The translations under genes were made by a program, and so were the position numbers. From Manis javanica (Eukaryota; Chordata; Mammalia; Pholidota; Manidae), in contig NC_133156.1 of NCBI RefSeq assembly GCF_040802235.1, positions 183,408,351 to 183,472,350 on the forward strand: a DNA stretch of 64,000 nt, read 5' to 3'. Under the pieces are notes generated by a model that made no database searches, had not been told where the DNA came from, and saw only the letters and a list, made by a program, of their open reading frames with translations. Position 1 is the stretch's first letter, and each line of letters begins with the position of its first letter. This document shows, piece by piece, positions 22,840-33,359 of this stretch.

Positions 22840-23021
22840 ACATGAGAATTCCTTTAAGTGCCTCATGTGTTGCACAAACTCCTTTAGCCCATCTAGCAAT
22901 CCTAGGAAATATAGTAGATTATGCCCATTTTGCAGATGAAGAAATGGGGGCACAAAACTGTTAGGTGCCTTGACCAGTCTGCCACAGCCAGCAAGTGGCA
23001 GAACAAGGATTTAAACCCAGG
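22840..23021 (-). repeat. MIR SINE, antisense
   Basis: 'cccattttgcagatgaagaaatgggggcacaaaact ... gcaagtggcagaacaaggatttaaaccca' is the reverse complement of MIR. Confidence 0.8.
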
Positions 23022-24097
23022 ACAAAGGATTTTTAAAAAGGCCTGCTGACTTGCCACCCTGCTTCTCTGTGTGTCATGGAAGGCTGTGGGCACCCATGAG
23101 TGGAGTGCCATTTTGTGCAGACAGGCTAAATGTAATCAGACTTCCAGACATCTGCTCCCCTCAAGTATTTACCACATTGAGAGTAATTGCCATGCAGGCA
23201 GTTGTCATGCTGGCTAGAAAGAAATACTGCTACTTCCCAAATGCTGTGAAATATCATAAACAAGTATGGTAGAGTTCTTTTTTCCCTCCTTCTGTCAAGA
23301 GTTAGCTATTCAGAAAACAGATAATCACATGAAGTATGCTACTTGACATATTTTGTTGTGACTAGGAACCTCTAATTCATTAATGGAGACCTGTATGCAT
23401 TTCTGCCATACATTTTTTAAAGTATTTGTTCTGAAGGGTGTTCTCTTCCATTTGTGCAGACAGCCTGGACCCCGATGGGTGACGTGCCTAGAAGTCACCA
23501 TGCATGTGAACTGTAGCCTCTAAGGCCCTCTGTTAGGGTGCTGTCTTCACCTCCCCCTCACCTCACTTCTATGCCTCCCCAGTTGATGCTCCTCCCAAAT
23601 TACAGCAGAAGATTGTAGAGCGTTTAACGCTGTTCCTTTAACACTGAGTTTTTCACAGTCCCACTAAAGATAGAATCTGTGTTAACACATTTGCTAATAG
23701 CTGGCTTTCTTTCAGACTCCTCACCCCAGCTTCAGCAATGACCTGTACCCACAAAAAACACAGGCATTTCCATTGACTTGTTAGAATAGCAGATTGAAAC
23801 AAAAATAGCATAGCATTTACTGTTTCAGTTGTGTATAGGAACCTCCTTCATTCGGCTGACAGCATTTTTTGATGGCCTTTCTCCTCTGGATAGTTTAATA
23901 TCTGGATCCTCAAGTATGAGAGCAGTTTCATAGTGTGGATATTCTACAAATGTTTATTAAAGGTGATGTTTTTCCTTTTAGGTAAATGTAAAGGATTTAT
24001 AGCATTGGTAAAAAGTGTGTTCTGTATAACTAACAGAACAGCCAGTGGGACAGACCTCTTTTCAATAAGTGAGAACCTGAAAAAAATATGTGGCTTT
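23022..24097. other. Intron 1 stretch, nothing recognised
   Basis: No supported repeat or exon. Confidence 0.35.
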
Positions 24098-24112
24098 AAA
24101 AATTGGTGTCTT
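24098..24112 (+). repeat. Target-site duplication, left copy
   Basis: AAAAATTGGTGTCTT is repeated exactly at 24283-24297. The TTT/AAAAA context fits LINE-1 endonuclease. Confidence 0.88.
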
Positions 24113-24282
24113 CCATGTAAGAACTTGTTTGTTATGCTTTAGAAGATTGGAGACTGTTGAGAATTAGGCTTAGGGTTGATTAATGATTGTGCATTGAGTC
24201 CCCTATACAGAATTTTATTGTTGTTAACAACCATCTGATCAATAAATATGAGAGATGTCCTCTCAAAAAAAAATAATTAAAA
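24113..24282 (+). mobile_element. 5'-truncated LINE-1-mobilised insertion carrying the module-3' end (copy C)
   Basis: A 170-bp insertion between perfect 15-bp duplications. It aligns with the last ~150 bases of copy B (12110-12639) and of the extra 3' sequence on the large LINE-1 (27165-27320 reversed), including the AATAAA before the tail. The tail is A9-TAATT-A9, an impure poly(A). It shares with copy B the shorter 'gagtcccct' form where the large element has several extra bases. Confidence 0.87.
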
Positions 24283-24297
24283 AAAAATTGGTGTCTT
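24283..24297 (+). repeat. Target-site duplication, right copy
   Basis: Exact second copy of the 15-bp sequence at 24098-24112. Confidence 0.88.
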
Positions 24298-25639
24298 ATT
24301 TAAAGAACCACATTTGATCATCTTTTTCTAGAACAATTTCTCCTTCATTTGTTTCCAAATCATTCACATCTCTGATTTGTTTAAAGTAGTTGCCCCCCAA
24401 AAGTTGACCAGTTGATGATTATGTAAAAGCCCATCCTGCTGCCCCAGAAGGAGGAAAAGTTGATGTTTTAGGGCACCAGAAAACTAAATTATTGCTTGAG
24501 ATTTAAAAACACACAGATACCGTTTTTCCCTGCGGGAAAATAATTAAAAAAAAACCCACTATCTATTGGTGTCTTCACAGAGCTGGTGAGTGCTAACAAG
24601 GCAAAGACTTTGGGGAGCTAGGCCTCACTGTTTTCTAAAAGTAAAGAAATATGCTTAATCATTCATAGATGTGCTTCATCTACTAATTGGGGAACAACAC
24701 TTCCGACTGGTTTCTCTTCTCCTGTGGAGGAACCACCTGAAGCAGAGAGAGGGTTCTGGTCCAGTGGGCGACTGTTCACAGGCCAAGGATGGAGACGGGC
24801 TGTCTGAGACTGGCAGCTCCCACTGCAGCGAGCCCCACAGGCCCGCCCTGCGGATGGACAGTTTATCTGAGCTCCCAGCCTGGAGAAGTGAGCTGCAGGG
24901 TGTGTGGATATACTTTTATCCAGAAAAGAGGGTAATGGTATGTGTCTTCCCTTGATGGCTTTTTTAAGCAAGGCAGGTACTGGCTGCCCTTATGAAGGAG
25001 AGGGTCCAGCTGCAAGGTGACACGCCCTCCTGTGTGCCTGGGCTTCATCCCTGAGGGAGGCGTGGCCAGGAGGCTGGTCCTGGCTCAGCCAAGAAGGCCC
25101 ATTGGGTGCTGTGATGTCATTGGACTCCACAGGGAGCAGAGCAGAAGTGGGCAAATGGCCCCACTGTTTGGCCTTAAAGATTAAGTCATTGACTTTTGTG
25201 GCGTTAACTATTGGAGTAGGCACCCAATAAAGTAATTAGAAAACATTAAAGAAATCCTGCTAGTTCCGAACTACCTGCCTATGTGCTGTCCTTAGTTTCT
25301 CCACATTGGCCTCCTTTATAAATGTTCCATCATTGTTTTTACCTGGGATGTTTATCACCTCATGAGCTGTTTTCAGAGGCTTCACAGGATGAAATTTTCT
25401 GAAAATATAGGGCTTTGTTTATATAAAACCTTTTGCTTTGAGGAGATGGGTATATCAGTATGAATAGCTGTTGATTGATATTCTTAGGTACTGTCTCCCT
25501 TAAACTGGGGGAAAATCATTTTTTAGTCCTATCCACGGCTGTCTCTGAATGACCTCTTGCTCTGCTGACAGTAACCGTGTGAGTTTCATCCAGAGGTTTC
25601 ATTTCCTGCTTCACGGGCTCTTCCTTTCACCTTTCCTCT
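24298..25639. other. Intron 1 stretch, nothing recognised
   Basis: Moderate-GC unique-looking sequence. Overlapping frames on both strands near 24660-25220 show no domain and no splice-bounded structure. Confidence 0.35.
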
Positions 25640-25705
25640 TGCCCCTGTTCTCAACTTCTGCAGTGCCTTGCACAATACCTAACATTGAATGGTTGATCAA
25701 TCCAT
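25640..25705 (+). repeat. L2 3'-end fragment
   Basis: 'cagtgccttgcacaatacctaacattgaatggttgatcaa' resembles the LINE-2 tail. Short. Confidence 0.4.
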
Positions 25706-27139
25706 TTTTATTGAAGGCAGTTTACCCTCAAAGCCTCTCTTCACTTCTCTTTTTCCTTCCCCTTGCTCCCAAAATACCATTGACATAGCAGCAGATATTT
25801 TTTTAGCACAAATGGGAAATAGTTCCATCTTTCAGATCACCTGGGAAAGTCTGTTTAGGATTTAGAGGCTACATCTGAGTTCAGTGAGAAATAGTGCTGT
25901 GATCAATTAGTCATGTCTGCTTTGGGCTCAGTATAGAGATGGTGATACATGTGTAGTGTATTTGTATTCCAGCTTGAGAGGGTGGGACATTTTTCTTAAG
26001 AATGAGAAAAAGACAAGTGTCTAGGGACTTAGTTAAAGATGTTCCCACTTATGTTGCTTACATTTCATGTCTTTAAAAAATATATATAGTACTCTAATTT
26101 TGGAAAGGTGTTCCATAAACCTAATCCCATAGCCATGTAGAAGTGCTACAGAGTCCTGTTAGGCAGGATTAGCATCCCAGCAAGGCAAGGAGCCTATGAG
26201 TGCGTGAACTGGTAGGTCCTGTCATCATTCAGGACACTAGGGTATTTGCCTCCCTTCAAGGTAAGAAGCAGAAAACTGCAGCTAATGCTGGATGACCAAG
26301 CTCAGTGCTGACGTTCAACTCCACCAATCTTGGACCCTTGTTGAATTATTAGCAGGAGTTTTCTGGCCACCTTCTGCTCAGAAGAACACTGACTTCATTT
26401 CCTAGAGGGAAGGACTCTTTTCCCAAGAGGACATGTGGCCTGTCATCATGCTTCAGCCCCAGCAGCCACATTGGTATATCATCACATCCCATCAGTGGGG
26501 GGGCTGTCTGTTTCATTCTCTCTCTGCAGGCACCGTGGGGGGATATGAAGGAAGGTAGAGAATTATGCCCACAGAAGGCATAAGAAGTTCTACAGAGGCA
26601 GGACCTTTAGGGCAGAGAAAAGTCTCTGGGTCTCTGCATTTGCTCCTTGCTTGTGCTTAGGTCACAGGTCATCACCAAGCCTATTCACTCTGCTCCTTGC
26701 AAGCCCTTCCCTTCTGAAGCTGGGCTGCTTTGGTCTGGTCCACAGGCAGTAGTGGAGGGGTACATGGTGAGTGGGATTAGATCCTGGATGAGATCCAGAA
26801 AGCCTTGGGCACAGCCATCATCAGCTGGAGGCTAATTTATCATGGATGTGGAACATGTGTCTCACAGATAAGCCTGGGGTTATCTTAGACTGGGATTTCC
26901 TAAAACCTACCTAGGGGTGAGCAGGGGCAGAACCTTCATTCCAGTTTGTAGCAACTTGGAGGACCTCAGAGATAAGTGGCAAGACCCTGGAAGGGACTTG
27001 TTAATGAAAGCTCTTTAGAGGAGTTTGAGAATGTTAAGACAAATATAAGACTGAGTTGTGTGGCTTTGACTCCTGTAGGTGTTAAGCCTGCTAATGGATT
27101 TCTCTAGGCCTATGTTCTTGTTTGTTTATTCATTGATTT
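25706..27139. other. Intron 1 stretch, nothing recognised
   Basis: No supported repeat, exon or RNA gene up to the target site of the large LINE-1. Confidence 0.35.
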
Positions 27140-27154
27140 GATCTTTAATTTTTT
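27140..27154 (+). repeat. Target-site duplication of the large LINE-1, left copy
   Basis: GATCTTTAATTTTTT (15 bp) recurs exactly at 35686-35700. It brackets 8.5 kb including DNA beyond the LINE-1's own poly(A). Confidence 0.9.
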
Positions 27155-27182
27155 TTTTTTTTTTGAGAGGGCATCTCTCATA

Positions 27183-27188
27183 TTTATT
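27183..27188 (-). promoter_or_regulatory. Polyadenylation signal AATAAA of the transduced module
   Basis: Minus-strand AATAAA about 20 bases before the terminal poly(A). The same signal and surrounding bases (GATCAATAAATATGAGAGATG) are preserved in the copies at 12110-12639 and 24113-24282. Confidence 0.8.
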
Positions 27189-28124
27189 GATCAAATGGTT
27201 GTTAACAACAATAAAATTCAGTATAGGGGGGTCAACGCTCAATGTACAATCATTAATCCATCTCAAGCCTAATTCTCGTCAGTCTCCAATCTTCCGAAGC
27301 ATAACGAACAAGTTCTTACATGGTGAGCGAATTCTTACATAGTGAATAAATTCTTACATGGTGAACAGTACAAGGGCATTCATCACAGAAATTTTCGGTT
27401 TTGATCATGCAATATGACCTATAAACAATCAGGTCAAATATGAATATTCGTTTGATTTTTGTACTTGATTTATATGTTGATCCCACATTTCTCCTATTGT
27501 TATTATTATTTTTATTTTTAATAAAATGCTGAAGTGGTAGGTAGATGCAAGATAAAGGTAGAAAACATAGTTTAGTGCTGTAAGAAGGCAAATGTAGATG
27601 ATCAGATGATCAGGTGTGTGCCTATGGACTAAGTATTAATCCAGGCTAGACAAGGGCAGCAAGACATCCACGGATGCAGAAGATTTCTCTCAAAGCAGTG
27701 GGGGTGAGGTTCTGAGCCTCACCTCTGTTGATCCCCAAATTCTCACCTGATGGCCCCCCTGCGACTGTGCCTGTCTTAGGTTGTTCCTCCCTTGAGGAAT
27801 CTTACCCGTCTCTGGCTAACCAGTCATCTTCCGGGGCCATACAGGGAAATGTAAAGTTGGTAAGTGAGAGAGAAGCCATATTGTTTGCAAAGGTTAGCTT
27901 TTTACTTCTTTGCAGATTTATGCCCTGTGGCTTCTATGCCCAGCACTTGTCTCGAGGTATCTTTACCACCTGGAGGAATTATGATACTCGGTAAATTCGA
28001 TATGAGGCACGAATTCTATTTAAGGGTTGTAATTAGGAAGGAAGAAGAAAAGCTATAGATGTAGTGTATGAAGGAAACATGGGAGGATTGATTATTTCTT
28101 TGACATATCTTCTTGTATAGTACC

Positions 28125-28566
28125 TTAAGTATGTATAGGTTTTAAACTACTAACTAATTTGCACACACATATTAACATAATAGGAATACGGTGACATAAA
28201 CAAAGCAAATCTATAATTACCATCCATCTCCAGTGAAGCCAAGAAAACCATTTAGGCACCCTAGGCATTTGTGAAAATTTATCTATGATATGATGGATAT
28301 TGTCCAACTGTACTTGAACCATCAGACAAATTAAAGCAGCCCATTTCTGGGATCTGTTCACATCCCATATGTTCTTTTAACCATAGATAGTCTATAGTCA
28401 TGAGATTTTGGAGTGCTACAACTTGCACCCCTCCCAACTCCTGGTTGAGTTCCAACAGTACAGATCCGGTCAAATTCGTTGTCTCACTGTATGCACATGC
28501 CAGCCTAGACATCTCCCTCCTCATTCCTATGGCAAGTCCAGGAGACGGTGGGCTGGATGCAGCCAC
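28125..28566 (-). pseudogene. Broken retroviral Env transmembrane fragment inside the module
   Basis: Two overlapping minus-strand frames together resemble the transmembrane subunit of a retroviral Env. The frame 28279-28566 has a heptad-rich stretch, then ALQNLMTIDYL, then CEQIPEMGCFNLSD. This is the LQN-immunosuppressive-domain/Cys-motif order, with Gly at the first of the usual paired cysteines of CX6CC. The frame 28125-28361 continues with a tryptophan-rich membrane-proximal part (PKWFSWLHWRW) and a hydrophobic, cysteine-containing anchor. A frameshift lies near 28280-28340. It differs clearly from the env at 1-1215. No intact product is possible from this copy. Confidence 0.65.
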
Positions 28567-28802
28567 AACCGCAGCATCGTCCGGATCCCTGTAGAGGCTT
28601 TTTGATGATCATCCCCCGGCACAAGTCCTCCAGAGAGTGCTGATGCCGGAAGCTCCTCCTCATATCGTATCTTAGTTCATTTTCTGGGTATCCAAGCTAG
28701 GCCTTGATCTTCTGCATAGAAACAAACAGACTTTGCCCACACTTTGACATGCCCTCTATACCACTGTGCAGAACTCATTGGAGGTCAGCACACAGTAACT
28801 GC

Positions 28803-28824
28803 TTTTTTTTTTTTTTTTTTTTTT
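28803..28824 (-). other. Internal poly(A) tract 2 (poly-T on + strand)
   Basis: A 22-base T run marks the end of the first transduced piece, implying at least two successive read-through events. Confidence 0.7.
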
Positions 28825-28987
28825 AATTAAGAGAAAGGAATATTATCAGAAAAGAGTACCTCCATAGCTGATAATCTGACACCCTTTAAGTGATCAACAT
28901 TAAGGATATTTAAAGCATGCGTTGATCTTTGATTTACCAATAGTTTTATCCTGTTAAGGAGTAATTCCCCTTTTCTTTCTTTCTTTC

Positions 28988-29010
28988 TTTTTTTTTTTTT
29001 TTTTTTTTTT
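28988..29010 (-). other. Poly(A) tract 1, original LINE-1 3' end
   Basis: A T run on the + strand immediately after the LINE-1 3' UTR, extended by (CTTT)n at 28975-28990, as often seen in aged poly(A) tails. Confidence 0.8.
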
Positions 29011-29471
29011 AATTTTTAATCTACACTTACATGAAGAATACTATGTTTACTATGCTCTCCCCTATATCAGGTCCCCCCTAACAACCACATTACAGTTACT
29101 GTCCATCAGCTTAGCAAAATGTTGTAGAGTCACTACTTGTCCTCTCTGTGTTGTGCAGCCCACCCTCCCCTTTCTCCCTCCCCCCATGCATGCTAATCTT
29201 AATACCCCCCTTCTTCTTTCCCCCCACTTATCCCTCCCTGCCCACCCATCCTCCCCAGTTCCTTTCCCTTTGGTACCTGTTAGTCCATTTTTGGGTTCTG
29301 TAATTCTGCTGCTGTTTTGTTCCTTCAGTTTTTCCTTTGTTCCTATACTCCTCAGATGAGTGAAATCATTTGGTATTTCTCTTTCTCCGCTTGGCTTATT
29401 TCACTGAGCATAATACTCTCCAGCTCCATCCATGTTGCTGCAAATGGTTGGATTTTTCCACTTCTTATGGC
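29011..29471 (-). other. LINE-1 3' UTR with polypurine/G-rich tract
   Basis: Minus-strand 3' UTR of the young LINE-1. The + strand is pyrimidine-rich at 29158-29280, so the LINE-1 RNA has repeated G runs of 3-6 there, a known feature of mammalian L1 3' UTRs with G-quadruplex potential. The ORF2 frame also stays open for roughly 37 codons past its TAA into this region. Confidence 0.8.
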
Positions 29472-32400
29472 TTAGTAGTATTCCATTGTGTATATGTACC
29501 ACATCTTCTTTATCCATTCATCTACCGATGGACATTTAGGTTGCTTCCAATTCTTGGCTATTGTAAATAGTGCTGCGATAAACATAGGAGTGCATCTGTC
29601 TTTCTCAAACTTGATTGCTGCGTTCTTAGGGTAAATTCCTAGGAGTGGAATTCCTGGGTCAAATGGTAGGTCTGTTTTGAGCATTTTGATGCACCTCCAT
29701 ACTGCTTTCCACAATGGTTGAACTAATTTACATTCCCACCAGCAGTGTAGGAGGGTTCCCCTTTCTCCACAGCCTCGCCAACATTTGTTGTTGTTTGTCT
29801 TTTGGATGGCAGCTATCCTTACTGGTGTGAGGTGATACCTCATTGTAGTTTTAATTTGCATTTCTCTGATAATTAGCGATGTGGAGCATCTTTTCATGTG
29901 TCTCTTGGCCATCTGTATTTCTTTTTTGGAGAACTGTCTGTTCAGTTCCTCCGCCCATTTTTTAATTGGGTTATTTGTTTTTTGTTTGTTGAGGCGTGTG
30001 AGCTCTTTATATATTCTGGACGTCAAGCCTTTATCGGATCTGTCATTTTCAAATATATTCTCCCATACTGTAGGGTTCCTTTTTGTTCTATTGATGGTGT
30101 CTTTCGCTGTACAGAAGCTTTTCAGCTTAATGTAGTCCCACTTGCTCATTTTTGCTGTTGTTTTCCTTGCCCGGGGAGATATGTTCAAGAAGAGATCACT
30201 CATGTTTATGTCTAAGAGGTTTTTGCCTATGTTTTTTTCCAAGAGTTTAATGGTTTCATGACTTACATTCAGGTCTTTGATCCATTTTGAGTTTACCTTT
30301 GTATATGGGGTTAGACAATGGTCCAGTTTCATTCTCCTACATGTAGCTGTCCAGTTTTGCCAGCACCATCTGTTGAAGAGACTGTCATTTTGCCATTGTA
30401 TGTCCATGGCTCCTTTATCAAATATTAATTGACCATATATGTTTGGGTTAATTTCTGGGGTCTCTAATCTGTTCCACTGGTCTGTGGCTCTGTTCTTGTG
30501 CCAGTACCAAATTGTCTTGATTACTATGGCTTTGTAGTAGAGCTTGAAGTTGGGGAGTGAGATCCCCCCTACTTTATTCTTCTTTTTCAGGATTGCTTTG
30601 GCTATTCGGGGTCTTTGGTGTTTCCATATGAATTTTTGAATTATTTGTTCCAATTCATTGAAGAATGTTGCTGGTAATTTGAGAGGGATTGCATCAAATC
30701 TGTATATTGCTTTGGGCAGGATGGCCATTTTGACGATATTAATTCTTCCTAGCCATGAGCATGGGATGAGTTTCCATTTATTAGTGTCCCCTTTAATTTC
30801 TCTTAAGAGTGACTTGTAGTTTTCAGAGTATAAGTCTTTCACTTCTTTGGTTAGGTTTATTCCTAGGTATTTTATTCTTTTTGATGCAATGGTGAATGGA
30901 ATTGTTTTCCTGATTTCTCTTTCTATTGATTCGTTGTTAGTGTATAGGAAAGCTACAGATTTCTGTGTGTTAATTTTGTATCCTGCAACTTTGCTGTATT
31001 CCGATATCAGTTCTAGTAGTTTTGGAGTGGAGTCTTTAGGGTTTTTTATGTACAGTATCATATCATCTGCAAATAGTGACAGTTTAACTTCTTCTTTACC
31101 AATCTGGATTCCTTGTATTTCTTTGTTTTGTCTGATTGCCGTGGCTAGGACCTCCAGTACTATGTTAAATAACAGTGGGGAGAGCGGGCATCCCTGTCTG
31201 GTTCCCGATCTCAGAGGAAATGCTTTCAGCTTCTCGCTGTTCAGTATAATGCTGGCTGTGGGTTTATCATATATGGCCTTTATTATGTTGAGGTACTTGC
31301 CCTCTATTCCCATTTTGCTGAGAGTTTTTATCATGAATGGATGTTGAATTTTGTCAAATGCTTTTTCAGCATCTATGGAGATGATCATGTGGTTTTTGTC
31401 TTTCTTTTTGTTGATGTGGTAGATGATGTTGATGGATTTTCGAATGTTGTACCATCCTTGCATCCCTGGGATGAACCCCACTTGGTCATGGTGTATGATC
31501 CTTTTGATATACTGTTGAATTCTGTTTGCTAATATTTTGTTGAGTATTTTTGCATCTACATTCATCAGGGATATTGGTCTGTAATTTTCTTTTTTGGTGG
31601 GGTCTTTGCCTGGTTTTGGTATTAGGGTGATGTTGGCCTCATAGAATGAGTTTGGGAGTATTCCCTCTTCTTCTATTTTGTGGAACACTTTAAGGAGAAT
31701 GGGTATTATGTCTTCTCTGTGTGTCTGATAAAATTCCGAGGTAAATCCGTCCGGCCCCGGGGTTTTGTTCTTGGGTAGTTTTTTGATTACTGTTTCAATT
31801 TCTTTGCTTGTAATTGGTTTGTTTAACTTTTGTGTTTCTTCCTTGGTCAGTCTTGGGAGGTTGTATTTTTCTAGGAAGTTGTCCATTTCTTCTAGGTTTT
31901 CCAGCTTGTTGGCATATAGGTTTTCATAGTAGTCTTTAATAATTCTTTGTATTTCTGTGGAGTCTGTCGTGATTTTTCCATTTTCATTTCTGATTATGTT
32001 GATTTGTGTTGACTCTCTTTTTCTCTTAATAAGTTGGGCTAGAGGCTTATCTATTTTGTTTATTTTCTCAAAGAACCAGCTCTTGGTTTCATTGATTTTT
32101 GCTATTGTTTTATTCTTCTCAATTTTGTTTATTTCTTCTCTGATCTTTATTATGTCCCTCCTGCTGACTTTAGGCCTCCTTTGTTCTTCTTTTTCCAGTT
32201 TTAATAATTGTGATGTTAGACTATTCATTTGGGATTGTTCTTCCTTCTTCAAGTGTGCCTGGATTGCTATATACTTTCCTCTTAAGACTGCTTTCGCTGC
32301 ATCCCACAGAAGTTGGGGCTTAGTGTTGTTGTTGTCATTTGTTTCTATATATTCCTTGATCTCTATTTTGATTTGTTCATTGATCCATTGATTATTTAGT

Positions 32401-33164
32401 AGCATGTTGTTAAGCCTCCATGTGTTTGTGAGCCTTTTTGTTTTCTTTGTAGAATTTATTTCTACTTTCATACCTTTGTGGTCTGAAAAATTGGTTGGTA
32501 GAATTTCAATATTTTGGAATTTACTGAGGCTCTTTTTGTGAGCTAGTATGTGGTCTATTCTGGAGAATGTTCCATGTGCACTTGAGAAGAATGTATATCC
32601 TGTTGCTTTTGGATGTAGAGTTCTATAGATGTCTATTAGGTCCATCTGTTCTAGTGTGTTGTTCAGTGCCTGCGTGTCTTTACTTATTTTCTGCCCGGTG
32701 GATCTATCCTTTGGGGTGAGTGGTGTGTTGAAGTCTCCTACAATGAATGCATTGCAGTCTATTTCCCTCTTTAGTTCTGTTAGTATTTGCTTCACATATG
32801 CTGGTGCTCCTGTATTGGGTGCATATATATTTAGAATGGTTATATCCTCTTGTTGGACTGAGCGCTTTATCATTATGTAGTGGCCTTCTTTATCTCTTGT
32901 TACTTTCTTTGTTTTGAAGTCTATTTTGTCTGATATTAGTACTGCAACCCCTGCTTTCTTCTCACTGTTGTTTGCCTGAAATATGTTTTTCCATCCCTTG
33001 ACTTTTAGTCTATGCTTATCTTTGGGTTTAAGGTGAGTTTCTTGTAAGCAGCATATAGATGGGTCTTGCTTTTTTATCCATTCTATTACTCTGTGTCTTT
33101 TGATTGGTGCATTAAGTCCATTTACATTTAGGGTGACTATTGAGAGATATGTACTTATTGCCAT
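29472..33164 (-). CDS. LINE-1 ORF2p (endonuclease-reverse transcriptase), C-terminus cut short
   Basis: This is the replicase of LINE-1 and performs target-primed reverse transcription. The frame opens with an ATG at 33191, but the family start is more likely the next Met at 33164 ([18 protein letters not shown]). Numbering from 33191, the endonuclease shows E51 in QETH, D153/N155 in GDFN and the H238 of SDH. The reverse transcriptase shows IPKPGKD (~524), D607 in [22 protein letters not shown] (~665) and FADD (707-710). The C-terminal Cys/His segment CWRGC...HCWWEC is at 1137-1154. All catalytic residues are present. The TAA at 29472-29474 ends the protein at MEYY, and the frame continues about 37 codons to a second stop, so this copy is slightly shorter than the usual ~1,275 residues. 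Whether that is specific to this copy or to the subfamily is unknown. Confidence 0.93.
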   Translation of the reverse strand: MAISTYLSIVTLNVNGLNAPIKRHRVIEWIKKQDPSICCLQETHLKPKDKHRLKVKGWKNIFQANNSEKKAGVAVLISDKIDFKTKKVTRDKEGHYIMIKRSVQQEDITILNIYAPNTGAPAYVKQILTELKREIDCNAFIVGDFNTPLTPKDRSTGQKISKDTQALNNTLEQMDLIDIYRTLHPKATGYTFFSSAHGTFSRIDHILAHKKSLSKFQNIEILPTNFSDHKGMKVEINSTKKTKRLTNTWRLNNMLLNNQWINEQIKIEIKEYIETNDNNNTKPQLLWDAAKAVLRGKYIAIQAHLKKEEQSQMNSLTSQLLKLEKEEQRRPKVSRRDIIKIREEINKIEKNKTIAKINETKSWFFEKINKIDKPLAQLIKRKRESTQINIIRNENGKITTDSTEIQRIIKDYYENLYANKLENLEEMDNFLEKYNLPRLTKEETQKLNKPITSKEIETVIKKLPKNKTPGPDGFTSEFYQTHREDIIPILLKVFHKIEEEGILPNSFYEANITLIPKPGKDPTKKENYRPISLMNVDAKILNKILANRIQQYIKRIIHHDQVGFIPGMQGWYNIRKSINIIYHINKKKDKNHMIISIDAEKAFDKIQHPFMIKTLSKMGIEGKYLNIIKAIYDKPTASIILNSEKLKAFPLRSGTRQGCPLSPLLFNIVLEVLATAIRQNKEIQGIQIGKEEVKLSLFADDMILYIKNPKDSTPKLLELISEYSKVAGYKINTQKSVAFLYTNNESIEREIRKTIPFTIASKRIKYLGINLTKEVKDLYSENYKSLLREIKGDTNKWKLIPCSWLGRINIVKMAILPKAIYRFDAIPLKLPATFFNELEQIIQKFIWKHQRPRIAKAILKKKNKVGGISLPNFKLYYKAIVIKTIWYWHKNRATDQWNRLETPEINPNIYGQLIFDKGAMDIQWQNDSLFNRWCWQNWTATCRRMKLDHCLTPYTKVNSKWIKDLNVSHETIKLLEKNIGKNLLDINMSDLFLNISPRARKTTAKMSKWDYIKLKSFCTAKDTINRTKRNPTVWENIFENDRSDKGLTSRIYKELTRLNKQKTNNPIKKWAEELNRQFSKKEIQMAKRHMKRCSTSLIIREMQIKTTMRYHLTPVRIAAIQKTNNNKCWRGCGERGTLLHCWWECKLVQPLWKAVWRCIKMLKTDLPFDPGIPLLGIYPKNAAIKFEKDRCTPMFIAALFTIAKNWKQPKCPSVDEWIKKMWYIYTMEYY

Positions 33165-33359
33165 TGCAGGCTGTAGATTCGTGGTTACCAAAGGTTCAAG
33201 GTTAGCCTCTTTAGTATCTTACTGCCTAACTTAGCTCGCTTATTGAGCTGTTCTATACACTGTCTAGAGATTCTTTTCTTCTCTCCCTTCTTATTCCTTC
33301 TCCTCCACTCTTCATATGTTGGGTGTTTTGTTCTGTGCTCTTTTTAGGGGTGCTCCCAT

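Larger units (their letters stand above)
27155..28987 (-). mobile_element. Transduced 3' module of the LINE-1
   Basis: On the minus strand this begins after the LINE-1's own poly(A) and ends in AATAAA (plus-strand TTTATT at 27183-27188) about 20 bases before the terminal poly(A). It has two segments, 28825-28987 and 27165-28802, separated by a 22-base poly(A). The larger one includes a broken retroviral Env transmembrane piece (28125-28566) and three ~21-bp tandem units near 27308-27370. Its last 150-530 bases recur as independent insertions at 12110-12639 and 24113-24282. It could be the 3' end of an ERV with its LTR supplying the polyadenylation site. Confidence 0.8.

Noticed and set aside
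27308..27370. Three ~21-bp tandem units considered as a CRISPR-like or satellite array
   Set aside because: Only three diverged units with no unique spacers, in mammalian DNA. The same units are inside copy B and so belong to the mobile module.
28279..28566. Minus-strand 95-codon frame as a possible functional Env-like gene
   Set aside because: It is frame-broken before the membrane anchor, lacks one of the usual paired cysteines and has no upstream SU part. Called a remnant.
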